Assembly (NCBI GenBank): GCA_029204225.1
Contig: CM055101.1
Location: 1,658,003 to 1,722,002 of the forward strand
Direction: 5' to 3'
Origin: Diphasiastrum complanatum
Taxonomy: Eukaryota; Streptophyta; Lycopodiopsida; Lycopodiales; Lycopodiaceae
DNA: 64,000 nt
This document shows positions 10,154 to 21,395 of the stretch, in pieces. A model generated the notes under the pieces. That model did not search any database, had not been told where the DNA came from, and was given only the letters and a program-made list of their open reading frames with translations. The first letter of the stretch is position 1. Each line of letters begins with the position of its first letter. Both the position numbers and the translations under genes were made by a program.

Positions 10154-11039
10154 ATACAAGGAAAGAGGGGTGAGATGGAGGTTAGCTCAAATGCTCAATG
10201 TGCATGCTAATGAAAATCTCATAACTAATCAAAACAAGAGCAATGAAATAGAAAGCAAATAGAAAACATCACAATAGTATTAGCATGAAGGACTAGCAAA
10301 TGAGAATGCTTTGGCTCTCCAAAATAGTAGAGTCTCATTTTTCTCATTAAGCATAAAAATATGATACAAATGGTGTTTTTTAATGGATGGGGAAGGCCCT
10401 TGTTCCTTTGTCCTATTGGCTATTCCAAGGAAGGTGGGATTGAAATCTACACCCTTCATCAAAAACACAAACTAATCAATGGTGGAGAGAGAAACACACT
10501 TCACCTACCACGAATTGACTTTGACTAATTAATCAAACTTAGGAACTTAAGTTTAAGCTTAACTTTGGCCTTCTATTATTATTTTTTATTACAGAAGAAG
10601 ATACAATTGCAAATGATGAGATTCCTACAATCGTACAAGGTCAAATTGAGAGTAATTTGAGGCCCCACGTTTGTATGAGATATAACTAGAAGAAGAGGAG
10701 ATTGAATATGAGGGTAGCTCACATTATCAAAGAGACACGATCGAAAATCTACAATTATACTTAGACGTAGATTCAGATGAGTGTCAAGACTTGTGTGATA
10801 ATGATGACGAGAATGATTTATAATTATTAATACTTAAATTCACTTGCATTCATTTGTTTTTTTATATTTGTTGCAATACTTTTATGTTTACTTTTAATAT
10901 AGTTAGAGTTGAATGTGATAATTACAATACCCGAACCTTGTGGTTATGTCCTATTTTAGAATGTCACCTCGTAGGATTGGATATGTTAATTACCTACATC
11001 TCATTCTTTCATATTAACTACATCTTTCCCTTGATGTTC
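10154..11039. other. noncoding, with an acidic C-terminal-like tail
   Basis: No intact gene. At about 10690-10822 on the plus strand the reading LEEEEIEYEGSSHYQRD, then ENLQLYLDVDSDECQDL and NDDENDL-stop is an acidic tail of the sort that ends many plant transposases. Stops precede it and no upstream domain is visible, so the assignment is weak. The twin block at 20633 lacks this whole 1.5-kb stretch. Confidence 0.3.
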
Positions 11040-11954
11040 TCCTTTGCTTTTGACTTGATGAAAGTCCATCATCATCACCATCCAAAGTAGGATCTTTTAC
11101 ATCAACATCAAGAATGTTAGATCCATCCACACCTTTATTAATCATGCTTGAAGACACTTTTGGAATGTTCCCCTCATCAAAGATGACATTTTTACCAACA
11201 ATCACTTTGTTAGTAGAAGGAATGTAAACCTTGTAGGCTTTACTCACCTCACTATATCCAACAAAATCACCTCTTCTTGAAGATTGATCCTCCTTGGTCC
11301 TATCATCAAGAGTAACGTTGACATAGCATGTGCATCCAAATGTCTCCTCTTGAATAGCATCTCAAAAGGTGTGCTTCCATCCAAAATAGCAGTCAACCAC
11401 CTATTGCACAAGAAATTGGCACACAACAAAGCTTGATCCCAAAATGGTTTGTCAAGATTAGCACTTAACCTCATGGCTTTAGCACTTTCACATAAAGTCC
11501 TATTCTTCCTTTCAGCCACTCCATTCTGTTGTAGGGTTCTTGATGTTGTATACTCCCTCTCGATCCCATGCTCATCACAAAAGGCCTTGAACTTGGTAGA
11601 TATGTACTCACCACCATTGTCACTCCTTAAGCACTTGATCTTTGTTGGAAACTTGTTCTCCCTTGCATTATTGAACTTGATAAAGACATTATACAATTCA
11701 TCCTTGCTCTTTAGTAGATAGAGCCAACAAAATCTACTAAAATCATCAATGAATGTTATATACATCTTAGCTCCACTATTGCTAATTGTAGTAAATCCAC
11801 GAATATCCAAATGTACAAGTTGAAAAGGCTTTGTAAATCTAGTATAAGGTAGTCTATGTGACTTATACAAAGCACAAGACTCACAAACATAGTTGATTCC
11901 ACTTAAGAAACTTGGAAGACCTATCACAATCTTCTTTCTAGCCATTACCTCCAA
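11040..11954 (-). pseudogene. copia A2 integrase (broken)
   Basis: Minus strand. Opens with MEVMARKKIVIGLPSFLSGI, NYVCESCALYKSHRLPY (the CxxC part of the zinc finger), then VHLDIRGF with the first catalytic Asp, FIDDFSRFCWLYLLK, RSDNGGEYISTKF with the second Asp, and GVAERKNRTLCESAKAMRLS with the Glu. A frameshift near MLFKRRHLDAHAM moves to the post-core FVG/KAYKVYIPSTNKV frame, which ends at the truncation near 11040. The core itself is uninterrupted for 236 codons and is close to A1. Confidence 0.92.
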
Positions 11955-12399
11955 CCTTCTTTCTAGCCATCACCTCCAATGACTTGAAGTTGAGGTGTCC
12001 CATCCTTTTATTCCAAACCTCTTGAGTAGGCATTTTCTCCTTTGAAAACACATCCAACTTGGCTAGCAATCACACAAGCATCTAGTTTGAGCAACTTCCC
12101 TTGCCTATTACCTTTTCCAATCAAGACATCCTTCCTTTTGATCATACAAGCATCTCCATCAAACTCAACCTTGAGGCCTTTACTTAGCATTTGACTCACG
12201 CTAAGCAAATTATTGGTAATAGATGAAATAAATAAGACATCCTCCAAATGAACTTTCCTATTTCTAGAGAGAGAAATAGGAATTGTGTCATCTCTTTGAT
12301 TGCACACTCACCATCCTTGGCCATGTAAATCACCCTCTAGTCATCTCCATATGCCAACAAATAAGTGAAGTATTGTTTTTGTGTGAACTTTCTCCACCA
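11955..12399 (-). pseudogene. copia A2 protease remnant and pre-integrase domain
   Basis: Minus strand. GECAIKEMTQF-like sequence, VHLEDVLFISSITNNLLSVS, QMLSKGLKVEFDGDACMIKR, GKGNRQGKLLKLD. This is the C-terminal part of copia protease and the gag-pre-integrase (HHCC) region. The protease active-site D-S/T-G is absent: upstream the text reads IDG-stop-type sequence instead of the expected DSGCSxHMT. Several stops follow GLE near 12008. Confidence 0.8.
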
Positions 12400-13305
12400 T
12401 CAATCCACCAAGGATATACCATCATTAGCAATCATACATGAAGACATCACAAAAGCATCATTTGCATCTTCAACATCCAAAACATCCTCATCAAGAATAA
12501 GATTACCTTGCTTGTCTCCTTGATCTCTCTTCTTCTCGTAGCACTCACTTGCAAAGCGTCCTTTGATGCCACAATAGAAGCACTTGAGCTTTGATCTATC
12601 CTTCTTTTTGCCATTTGAGGAAGCATCCACTTGATCTTGCCCTTTAGACCACTTACTTTTTATTTTGTGCTTGAATTTGCCCTTTGTGAACATAGCCTCC
12701 TCTTGAAGTGTCAATGTAGATCCACCTTTTGCTTGAAGCCTATATTTTTCATTGATCAAGATCTCTTGAAGGTCCATCAAACTTGGAAAAGTCTTTTGAA
12801 TAGCAATACTTTGAGAAATATTAGCATGAGCATCCAACAATCCATTAAGAATCACTTGAACAAGCTTTCCTTCCTTAATGCTCTCATCAATGCAAGCCAA
12901 CTCATCTTTCAATGCTTTAATCCTCAAAACAAAACTACTTGGACTTTCTTCACTCTTTTGCAAATAAGAAAAGATTTACCTTCATAGATTCAACACTCTA
13001 GAAGTAGACTTGGATTCATAAAGCTTCTTTAATGAATCCCAAGCATCCTTGGATGAAGTACACTTACCAACTTTCTTCAGAAGCTCATTGGTAACATTCA
13101 TATTGATAATGTGTAGAGCCATGTTGGCTCTCTTATCATACATCATTTGATCTTGTTGTGTTGCTGGTCTCTCCTCTAAACCTACAATAATATACAAAAA
13201 ATCATTCATCTCAAGAAGCGATTCCATCCCGATTTTCCACAATGAATAGTTACTTGAGGTAAGCCTGTCATTGGCTTCCAACATGACTCCACTTAAAGTT
13301 GCCAT
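12400..13305 (-). pseudogene. copia A2 gag (two blocks, broken)
   Basis: Minus strand. Starts MATLSGVMLEANDRLTSSNY, SLWKIGMESLLEMNDFLYII (DUF4219-like), then KRANMALHIINMNVTNELLK and SKDAWDSLKKLYESKS (UBN2). Stops at LNL-stop-R-stop near 12975-12990 split it. The second block is QKSEESPSSFVLRIKALKDE, IVNEKYR-like sequence and a zinc knuckle, CFYCGIKGRFASEC, in which the metal-binding His is Arg. The TAA after LNL(x)R and the H-to-R change are both shared with A3. Confidence 0.9.
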
Positions 13306-13895
13306 GTAGAAATGACATGATCTTATTTTTCAACCTGTTTCAATGCACAAAGTACTCCTTTGAACAACAACAAATGTTTTCAAAAGAAATAAAAAAGATT
13401 TGAAACTTTCTAAAAAATTCTCTTCTAGCACTTATACCAAGCAAATCAACACACATAATCATGGAATCTTGATCAACCTATAATATGTCCTCAATCTAAT
13501 GACTTTTGCCACTTTATAAGATTGAAACACAATCAAAGGAAGTCCAGAAACCTCACTATCTAGAGATCCAATCAAAATTAGGGTTTTGACAAAATTACAA
13601 ACAATTGACTATTCCAAATCTACATGCAAATGCTAAAAATTTGATATGCAATCTATTAGCCACCACTTAGGCTGATCCAATGATCCACAAATTGGCCAAA
13701 TCCAGTATGTGAAATCAAGAATTGGAATTGATCAAGTTTGTGAACCTATATAGGGTTTTGATCTACAAAAGATCCAATCTACAAAAACAAAAAAACTCGG
13801 TTTTGGTGTAGAATCCTCTCTAGCATGCTCTAGCCTTGATATCTTCACCAAATCATTGATGGATATGATTTCCTCCTTCATAACCTGAAACACAA
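13306..13895 (-). other. 5' leader of copia A2
   Basis: About 590 nt between PBS and gag start, noncoding. It is closely matched by A3 (22254-22843) and A4 (36285-36872). Short upstream ATGs exist, but no conserved ORF is apparent. Confidence 0.75.
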
Positions 13896-13908
13896 GCTCT
13901 AATACCTA
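13896..13908 (-). other. primer-binding site of A2
   Basis: Minus-strand text AGGTATTAGAGC, two mismatches from the tRNA-iMet PBS TGGTATCAGAGC, directly inside the LTR end. The identical variant occurs in A3 and A4. Confidence 0.75.
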
Positions 13909-13909
13909 G

Positions 13910-14197
13910 TGAAGGATTTCAGATAATTGATGATCCAATCCACAAATTGATCTTGGATTACAAAAGAAGCTACTCTACCAATCTCACCAATGTAAAAAAA
14001 TCAGCATCTACACACAAAATGAGATGCAAACACTAATAGAACTTGATCAAGCTTGAATGAAATGATAAACTATTGTTGCTGTCCATACAAAGCCAGCAAG
14101 CTACTGTATTTCACATGTGTGGATCCGAAAATAGCAATTATAGATCATTCTACACATAAAATTGCATGCAATCACAAGTATAGTGCACCAATGGATA
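13910..14197 (-). repeat. truncated LTR of A2 (3' 288 bp of LTR)
   Basis: Plus-strand reading TGAAGGATTTCAG to CACCAATGGATA matches A3 22858-23145 nearly base for base. It then breaks at 14198 into the inverted arm, so the TATA-containing half is missing. Confidence 0.88.
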
Positions 14198-15457
14198 ACT
14201 GAGTCTCCACAAAGTTTCCCCCACAAATGGGGTCTCAAACCTAACAAGGAAGCATTGAGGTATTTTTGCAATTATGTAGCCTACATACCCCACTAGAAGA
14301 GCACAAATCTACATAGTTGGCTTAGTCCATGACCCAATAACTACAAGCATCAAAATTGGGGGCTAATGTAGTTTATAAAAGTTTAGGGGATTCATAGTTA
14401 TAATGAGGCCACGAATGACAATACAATATAGAGGGACTAGATTATCAATAACACCACTTTACTAGCAACCAACTGAATGGAAAATAAAATTTTAGTGAGG
14501 GCAGACAATATTGTAATAAATAGCTTCATTGCATAAGTAAGTTACTATAGTGAGTGGCACAAGAGGGTGCGATGCTTTGGAAATTTGGAACAATTTTTTC
14601 ATAACGGGGTCCTCGGCACCATGTAATGGAGCCCACCCTCAAAAACATGTCATAAGCTATATGTAATTTTTTTTTGTTCATTATGTACAGTTGGCTTTTG
14701 GAAGTTCTTAGTCTTGTATTGAGCTCTCCATGTTTGCTAGCTATGGTGGATTAAGCTCTTTGTGATTGCGTGAATGGTAGCAAAACTCTTGGTTGGATCC
14801 TTATCAAATTATTGTTGAGGTGCAATTTGCAAAGGTTTTCTACAACTAGATTCAAAGAAAATTTGAGGAACCTAGCACTTTGGAGAAAGAGCTATCCAAT
14901 TTGCTGCAAATCCAACATATGCCTACGATAATCAATACAATATGGACAACTTTCTAGGAAAGAGTTGCCCTCAGTACAGGTGATTTGTGAAGCCAAATAT
15001 CACACAACAATTTATTTGAAACATTTATCTTTATGATATGTAGAGCCATCCTAGCTCTCTTTTTGTGCTTTTGGACCTCTTGGAGCTCTTGAGGCTCCTC
15101 CTCAAGTCCTAGCACAATCTTCTTCACATCTTGGATCACCAAAATGGACTCCATTCTAGCCTTCCAAATAGAATAGTTGGAGGTAGATAGTCTCTCACTA
15201 TATTGCAATAGAAAGGAACCCGTAGATGCCATGTAATAGTGAAGACTCCTAGCGCTTCTCTCTCATTATAGGATCCTTGAAAGGTGTACTATCAACTCCT
15301 ATGCAAGATCTTGCAACAAAATGTGAGATGGATCTCACTAGCTCTACCAATCTCTCTCAAACTAGATCAAATTCTCATCAATTGATGGAGGATAGGCAAA
15401 GTTTGGGTCAAACTATCTTTGGCACGTGTGAAACACTCCAAGAATCCACAAATCACT
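14198..15457 (-). repeat. right arm of 1.3-kb inverted repeat (partner 7397-8691)
   Basis: Reverse complement of 7397-8691. The left edge cuts the A2 LTR; the right edge stops at AATCACT, after which the 3-4 kb block begins in inverted orientation. It contains the gag twin at 14954-15232. Confidence 0.88.
14954..15232 (-). pseudogene. copia E gag N-terminus, inverted twin
   Basis: Minus-strand twin of 7642-7920: same 92-codon length, same start (MASTGSFLLQYSERL) and the same truncation after LLCDIW, tail LHKSPVLRATLS. It carries the gag N-terminal region only. Identical truncation in both arms shows that the gag was already broken when the segment was duplicated in inverse orientation. Confidence 0.85.
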
Positions 15458-15469
15458 ATTCACATTTTG

Positions 15470-15977
15470 CCAAAAGACAGTGTCACAATTTTAAGTGCAT
15501 TGTCACATTTTCAAGGGTAGAGTTGTTTTTCAAAGGCAGTCTCACTTTTTTATGGGCACCTTCATTTTTATCCGGAAGGCATTTGGCGAGTGTCGTTTTT
15601 TTCAAAAGGTGAAAAATACGATAGTTGACTAGAAAGCTTTTTTAAGGCATTTGGAGACAACGTCACTTTTTCTTTGAAGGGTGAAAAACTCGTCAATGTC
15701 GCTTTTGGGTGAAAAAGCCGACAATATCGCTTTTTCACCAAATGTGAAAAGCGTGACAGTAGGCCAGAAAACATTTCTAAGGCATTTAAAGACAGTGTCG
15801 CCTTTTTCTCAAAAATGCGAAAAATGCGACAGTGTCGCAAGAGTTGGCTAAAATCATTTTCTAAATGTTTCTAACTTAGTGTTAAATTTTTCTCATGACC
15901 AAAAAATGTGAACTGTGCGACAAAACAGTTCAAAAATGCAGACTGTGTGAAACATAGTTCAAAATGCAACGGTCAAG
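15470..15977 (-). repeat. inverted copy of the degenerate tandem array
   Basis: Reverse complement of 3460-4010, with the same word order (GGGCACCTTCATTTTTATCC opposite 3880-3905; AAATGCAACGGTCAAG at the end) and indels inside the units. Confidence 0.8.
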
Positions 15978-16044
15978 AAAATCAACAAAGAAAAAAAATG
16001 CTAAGGCTTTGAAAGATTGAAACTCTTAGTTTCTTCATTTAATA

Positions 16045-16345
16045 TGAAGAATTTTAGATCAATAAGATCCAAAATGTGTCCTTTGATCTTTGGTTGGATA
16101 GTCAACACAACATACAACATTGCCAATGTAGAAAAATCAGTATCTACTCAATGAAAGAGATGCAAACTCACTAAGAACTTGATCAAACATCAAATATATG
16201 ACAAAATGAAATTGTTGTCCGTACAATAATAGTACCCTACTGTACTTCCCATGTGTGGATCTAGAAATAGCAAAATATGAGCATTCTACACACAAGATTG
16301 CAAGATATCACCAAGATAGTGCACCAATGGATAAATGAACCCAAG
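16045..16345 (-). repeat. inverted A-prime LTR fragment
   Basis: Reverse complement of 3089-3391, joined on the right to the protease relic at the same point as the plus-strand copy. Confidence 0.82.
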
Positions 16346-17400
16346 ATATTATGTTGGTCACTATGATTTGACCACTTCATGTTCAATCTCTTGTACGTGT
16401 CTTCAGAAATGATATTGACACCCGCTCCTCTATTGATATGGATGCCTCGGATATCCATGCCCTGAATGTTAATCTCCAAAGTCGAAACAATGTCTTGTTT
16501 CGTGGATTGCACAATGGTGTTAACCGCTGCTAATGGAAGTCCTTCTGGTAACTTACACTCAAGAAACTTGGCAGGGATAGATTCCACCAAATATAGTGCA
16601 ATAGATATCAATTGTCCAATTGTCACTTGAAATTTATAATTGTTGACAAAGTTGGCAATTTGATCAGCAACAATGTCAATTGATTCCCGAGAAGAATCAG
16701 ATCCTTGAGACTACTGAAGTTGAGTCTGCACCTCTTGCTTGACTCTAGCCATCTGATCAACGTCTGTGTTAGAATTTCTACTCGTGCTCGGCCCCACATC
16801 TTCTTCATAGGCATCTTGCCTCACCACTTTCCCTTTGTCTTTATGACGAGTAACTGCTTGCACATCAGTTAACGGTGGTTCCTCCACCATAATTACCTGT
16901 ACGGGTGCTTGTTGTTCAAGACCATTCATCCCACCAGGATTTTGTGGTGGATTCTACATGTTATTATGGTCATTAAAACAATTATTCAGCCGTGGTGGTG
17001 ACAAACCTCTCTCTAAATTTTGGACACGCTATTGGTGATATAAAACGCAATTGAAATACCGTATGATGCCTTTGACTGCAAAATTGCAGCATCTTCTAAT
17101 AAATCCGGTCAGTAACGCACTTGCCTTTTAAATGGCTGTGGTATCATCTGATTCCCTTGTTAATATGGTGCTGGGTTTTGCTGCATATGTGGTGGCATCT
17201 GCTAAGGTTGTTGATACTGCCCCTGTGGATGTTGCAATTGAGGTTGTGGTTGCTGCTGCTGTTGTGTTTGCACCAAAAGGCCACTTTAGTTCTTACGACC
17301 TGCAATCTCTGAAATTCATTCATTAAATGACCATACATATTATAGATTATACAATATTCTGATCCACTAGGACATTTATTGATGTAATGCCCTTCCTGAT
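16346..17400 (-). pseudogene. Ty3-like gag-protease relic
   Basis: Minus strand. Upstream part: CPSGSEYC-type zinc-knuckle text and a glutamine-rich linker (TQQQQQPQPQLQHPQGQYQQ) at about 17150-17290. Middle: VQVIMVEEPPLTDVQAVTRH, DVGPSTSRNSNTDVDQMARV. Then a retropepsin-like domain (about 16346-16630): LPEGLPLAAVNTIV, LEINIQGMDIRGIHI, NRGAGVNIISEDTYKRL, where the usual D-G-G/S-G triad reads NRGAG. It is cut by the A-prime LTR at 16345; stops separate the blocks. Nothing of RT or integrase is attached. Confidence 0.7.
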
Positions 17401-17518
17401 TGTGTCCTTTGATCTTTGGTTAGATAGTCAACACAACAGACAACATTGCCAATGTAGAAAAATCAGCATCTACTCAATGAAAGAGATGCAAACTCAATTA
17501 GAACTTGATCAACCATCA
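17401..17518 (-). repeat. short A-prime LTR fragment
   Basis: TGTGTCCTTTGATCTTTGGT to TTAGAACTTGATCA matches 16075-16190 nearly exactly. The LTR is cut on both sides, and its left break abuts the zinc-knuckle end of the gag relic. Confidence 0.8.
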
Positions 17519-17944
17519 AGGTGTGATGAAAGTAACAAACTGATTTTGGTACAATCTAAAGCCTCCTACCAAACGATTGACGATAGTCAAGAATCAAGAA
17601 AAGCAACTAGTCCAACGCATTCATTTCAAGATCAAGGAATTCAATTATATGACGTGCATCCAATTTTTAAGAATTTTTCAAACAAAATCAATTAAAACTA
17701 TGTTGAAAAAATAATAATATTATATGTATAATCAATCATAAATTATGTTGTCTAATACAACAAAATTGTAATCACATTGACATAGGGTAAAAATATGACA
17801 ATATGACATGGCAAGGCCTTTGTGGTACAATACCACATCATTCTTGTTTTAAAGATAATTTCATTCAATCAATAAATGGAAAATTTTAAATACTTTCAAA
17901 CTTTGACGGGACCTTTAATTAAAATGTACTTATATGGGATTTTC
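17519..17944. other. no gene recognised
   Basis: AT-rich stretch with no coherent reading frame and no repeat shared elsewhere in the window that I can see. Confidence 0.5.
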
Positions 17945-18263
17945 AAAAGTTGAATTGCCTAAATTCAACTTCGAGGATGTCATTGATTGTCCCACAATAA
18001 TCAGATTGAGAAGAGAGTAAATTGCTGTCCATCGTGCTTGCTTGACTCTCTCGGGTAAAATTTGCCATGACTCCACAATCGTACGTGTTTCTACTTTTGT
18101 CAATGTGCTTCGTACGAAAGTGTCATCCATGCGTCCACAGTGCATTGTATTTTTTGTACTAAACGAAATAGAACAAAATGTGTTAGAACAAAAACAAACA
18201 TGTACAAAATTGTATGTACAAATGGGTTAACATGTGAATGATGATCATCATATCTTACTTGTA
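17945..18263 (-). pseudogene. CACTA-type DUF4216 relic (minus copy)
   Basis: The minus strand reads DGRHFRTKHIDKSRNTYDCG, VMANFTRES and related text, the N-terminal half of DUF4216, a domain found next to the Tnp2 transposase of plant CACTA (En/Spm) elements. Compared with 25266-25736 it stops at FRQFNF, where the inverted arm ends, and it carries a frameshift near 18015. No transposase core remains. Confidence 0.7.
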
Positions 18264-18308
18264 AATTGCACCCCCTTGCAAATTCCCGCTCTCTCTCTAT
18301 TACTTCCT

Positions 18309-18540
18309 AGTTGTTTCCGGAGACTTCTCTAAGGGCAGCATGTAGCCAATCAAGCGTCATCTCCTTGGGTAGAAGGGTGAAGTCCGATGGATATGGTTGT
18401 CTTCTATGCCCTCTCTTGATAGTGGCTCGAGCAGTTTGTCTATGAGCCTTGGCCTCTTCGTATAGTGAAATCCACTTTTATATTTTTTCACTATTAAGAA
18501 TGGAATTTACCTTCTCCATGAAGGACTCACTCATTCTCAT
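18309..18540 (-). pseudogene. decayed ORF upstream of DUF4216
   Basis: The minus strand reads MRMSESFMEKVNSILNSEKI-stop, then KWISLYEEAKAHRQTARATI, HRRQPYPSDFTLLPKEMTLD, WLHAALREVSGNN-stop. A single in-frame TAA interrupts about 75 codons. Position and strand suggest the same CACTA polyprotein as the DUF4216 relic, but I do not recognise the domain. The right arm keeps only the last 25 codons (LLPKDMTLDWLHATLREVSG). Confidence 0.5.
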
Positions 18541-19499
18541 GATCAAACAAGTACACACATTTAATGTAGATTATTGTTAGAATAAATTTAAAGAGAGTAA
18601 CTATTAAACAAATAAATGACATGTAGATTAATTGGCCCAAATATATTTGTTGGACTCTACTTGTATATATCTTCTAAAAAGCATATTTCAAAAGATTATT
18701 GGAACTTTTGTATAACTCACTTCAAATATATGTTGGGAAACCAAGTCACTTCAAATATATGCTGGGAAACAAACTCAACAAGACTATCAAGGCTCTAAAA
18801 TCAAATAAAGGGGGTAACCATATTTCAAAAGATTCTTGGTCCATTATTGGTCAAGCAATACTTGAAGGACAAACATAATCAACAACCTAACTAGTTATGA
18901 AACTTGAAACTAGTAATCTATGGACAACAATCACAAATAGGAACTCAAGGTCTGGTACAATCAAAATAAGTGAGGCTTCAATGCCCTATGAGATTAGAAA
19001 AAAAGGTTGCATTGGTGCCTCACATTTTACTAAGTAAAGGACTAGAATGATTAAGCAACAAATCACCTAAAAACTCCAATTTTTGAAAAAAAAAAACTCA
19101 AAAAATACTAATTTATGCTAATGCCCATCCTTGGAATAGACCTCGTAATAGGTTGTGGTATACTGTCTGAATCAAATCCACCTATTCCAAGGTCTCTTCC
19201 GACCCTTGCTGCTAGATCATTAATTACCTTTATTTGAATTCTCATGATTTGAAATAGTTTAATTTTAAATCAAATAAGATCCACTCCAACTCTTACAAAA
19301 AGAATCTTGGACCCAAGTGAGTCTATTAGGGGTCATTAGATATGGAAATCAAGACAAATTTCAGGATTCCTGACATTGGACGAGATTGAAATAGTCAAGA
19401 TCTTTGTGGATTTTGCTAATCTTGAGTCTACAACAATATTATGTTGCAAGAACTAACAACATCATTTTTAATCACAACTCACAACTGTGTAGTTTGTGT

Positions 19500-19683
19500 T
19501 GTTCAAGAAGAGATCTAGAATGTCACTTCATTGCATAAAGGTGAATATGTCCAATGAGATTTTTGAGAGATGGGAGTATGTGTCTCTTCTAAAATTCTTG
19601 GATACATTAAAGGCTATCTATTATCATCCTGAAAAACAAAATCCTCCTGAGCAACCAAAAGGATAGGAGAAAGTGTTTAAAGC
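19500..19683 (+). pseudogene. copia gag scrap (family H)
   Basis: Reads LHCIKVNMSNEIFERWEYVS with a short continuation. This is the UBN2 start of the gag better seen at 35025-35400. It is cut by the 19684 repeat junction. Confidence 0.6.
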
Positions 19684-20633
19684 TTCAACAAAACACATCA
19701 TCTTTTATGCTTCAAATCCTACTAGAGAATTATTCTATGACAATTCTTTCTCTAATTTTGTCTTTGATGTTATCTTCTGGATTTCTAAGCCCCAATGGAT
19801 CACTTGCAGAAGAAACCAATTCACACAAGAGTATAGGTTATGGCAAGATCCACCCACCAATCGTCTATCAAACAGTTACACCCTGCAATCTGAACTATGC
19901 TATCGCTCTCATGGGAACGAATCTACGCGTGACAACTAACTTCATCTCTTTGATGCTAGATTTACTTCACCTTGGATTAAGGTTAGGCAAGGAAAGAAAC
20001 CCACTACACGCAGGCTTCTGTGTAGGCCTGGGATAGTACCTTGGAGCTGTTGCCAGTCATGCGAAAGTTGGTTCCCACTGGTTTTGGAGAAAACATAATC
20101 TGATGAGATTTTTGTCTCTTTTCCCTCCAGAATGTAGATTTGAACATTTTTATAGGTTTGTCAATGTGTTTGGCTAGATGTCAAGCCTTAGAGGATTTTT
20201 TGTGTCTCCAATACCCTCTCACACCTCCTCCAAGCACAAGAAATCAGTCCAAGCACAAGAAATCACACAAAAGAAGCTAAATCTACGCAAAAAATCACCC
20301 AAAAACACTCTAAAAAAGCAAAAACAACTAAAAATACAACTAAACTAGTTCGTGAACCTATCCCCGGCAATGGCACCACTGTAGGGTGCGTAGTTCAGTT
20401 GGTCAGCAGCCCTTTCACCAGCCCTTTTGCCTATCAAAGAGGGTTAGAACACAAGATAGGTACCTAACTATATCAAGTTGCTAGATTTAGGTGCATTCTA
20501 CTCTTTTCCCTAACTTTACTCCACTTTAACACTACTTCCCTTGACACTAATCCACTTGACACTACTCCCCTTAACTCTGACCACATGCATTCATCATGAT
20601 TGAGAGTGAAAGAGGAAGAAAATAAGAGAAGAG
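19684..20633 (+). repeat. 0.95-kb direct repeat, copy 2
   Basis: Twin of 9209-10153. It ends GAGAAGAG exactly where copia A3 integrase begins. In copy 1 the homologous integrase position lies a further 1.5 kb downstream, so copy 2 has lost that stretch. Confidence 0.85.
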
Positions 20634-20926
20634 TTTGCATTATTGAACTTGATAAAGACATTAGACAATTCATCCTTGCTCTTTAGTAGATAGAGCCAAC
20701 AAAATCTACTAAAATCATCAATGAATGTTACATACATCTTAGCTCCACTATTGGTAATTGTAGTAAATCCACGAATATCCAAATGTACAATTTGAAAAGG
20801 CTTTGTAGATCTAGTATAAGGTAGTCTATGTGACTTAGACAAAGCACAAGACTCACAAACATAGTTGATTTCACTTAAGGAACTTGGAAGACCTATCACA
20901 ATCTTCTTTCTAGCCACTACCTCCAA
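20634..20926 (-). pseudogene. copia A3 integrase N-terminal part
   Basis: Minus strand: MEVVARKKIVIGLPSSLSEI, NYVCESCALSKSHRLPYTRS, VHLDIRGFTTITNSGAKMYV, FIDDFSRFCWLYLLKSKDEL, FIKFNNAN, then junction with foreign sequence. The zinc finger and the first catalytic Asp are present; the second Asp and the Glu are lost. Confidence 0.9.
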
Positions 20927-21395
20927 CTTTCTTTCTAGCCATCACCCCCAATGACTTGAAGTTGAGGTGTCCCATCCTTTTATGCCAAACCTCTTTAATA
21001 GGCATTTTCTTCGCTGAAACACATCCAACTTGGCTAGCAATAACACAAGCATCTAGTTTGAACAACTTCCCTTGCCTATTACCTTTTCCAATCAAGACAT
21101 CCTTCCTTTTGATCATACAAGCATCTCCATCAAACTCAACTTTGAGGCCTTTACTTAGCATTTGACTCACAGTAAGCAAATTCTTGGTAATAGATGAAAT
21201 AAACAAGACATCCTCCAAATGAACTTTCCTATTTCTAGAGAGAGAAATAAGAATTGTGCCATCTCTTTGATTGCACACTCACCATCCTTGGCCATGTAAA
21301 TCACCCTCTAATCATCTCCATATGCCAACAAATAAGTGAAGTATTGTTTGTGAAAAGTCATGTGTGACCATCATTAGCAATCATACATGAAGACA
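20910..21395 (-). pseudogene. copia A3 protease remnant and pre-integrase
   Basis: Minus strand: HMTFHKQYFTYL, GECAIKEMAQFLF-like, VHLEDVLFISSITKNLLTVS, GKGNRQGKLFKLDACVIASQ, EVWHKRMGHLNFKSLGVMAR (the HxxxxH part of the integrase zinc finger). The catalytic DSG preceding HMT has been deleted, so gag is joined almost directly to HMT. The pre-integrase block is better preserved than in A2. Confidence 0.82.

Larger units (their letters stand above)
11040..14197 (-). mobile_element. Ty1/copia element A2, 5' half
   Basis: On the minus strand: partial LTR (13910-14197), PBS, a 590-nt leader, gag, protease/pre-integrase, integrase. Reverse transcriptase, RNase H and the 3' LTR are absent: homology to A1 stops in the integrase-RT linker near 11040. 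It shares gag lesions with A3 (20634-23501), and together with the 9209-10153 block forms the longer version of that duplicate. Confidence 0.9.
17945..19683 (+). repeat. left arm of second large inverted repeat (partner 23938-25480)
   Basis: Reverse complement of 23938-25480. The left arm is longer because the right arm lacks about 250 bp opposite 18350-18600. It carries the DUF4216 relic, a decayed ORF, a block that recurs at 34440-35170 and a gag scrap at the inner end. The spacer holds the 19684-20633 repeat and copia A3. Confidence 0.88.

Noticed and set aside
17121-17338. Leu/Trp-rich and Val/Ala-rich plus-strand ORFs
   Set aside because: They lie antisense to the glutamine-rich linker of the Ty3-like gag; CAG/CAA repeats give Leu or Val/Ala in the other frames.
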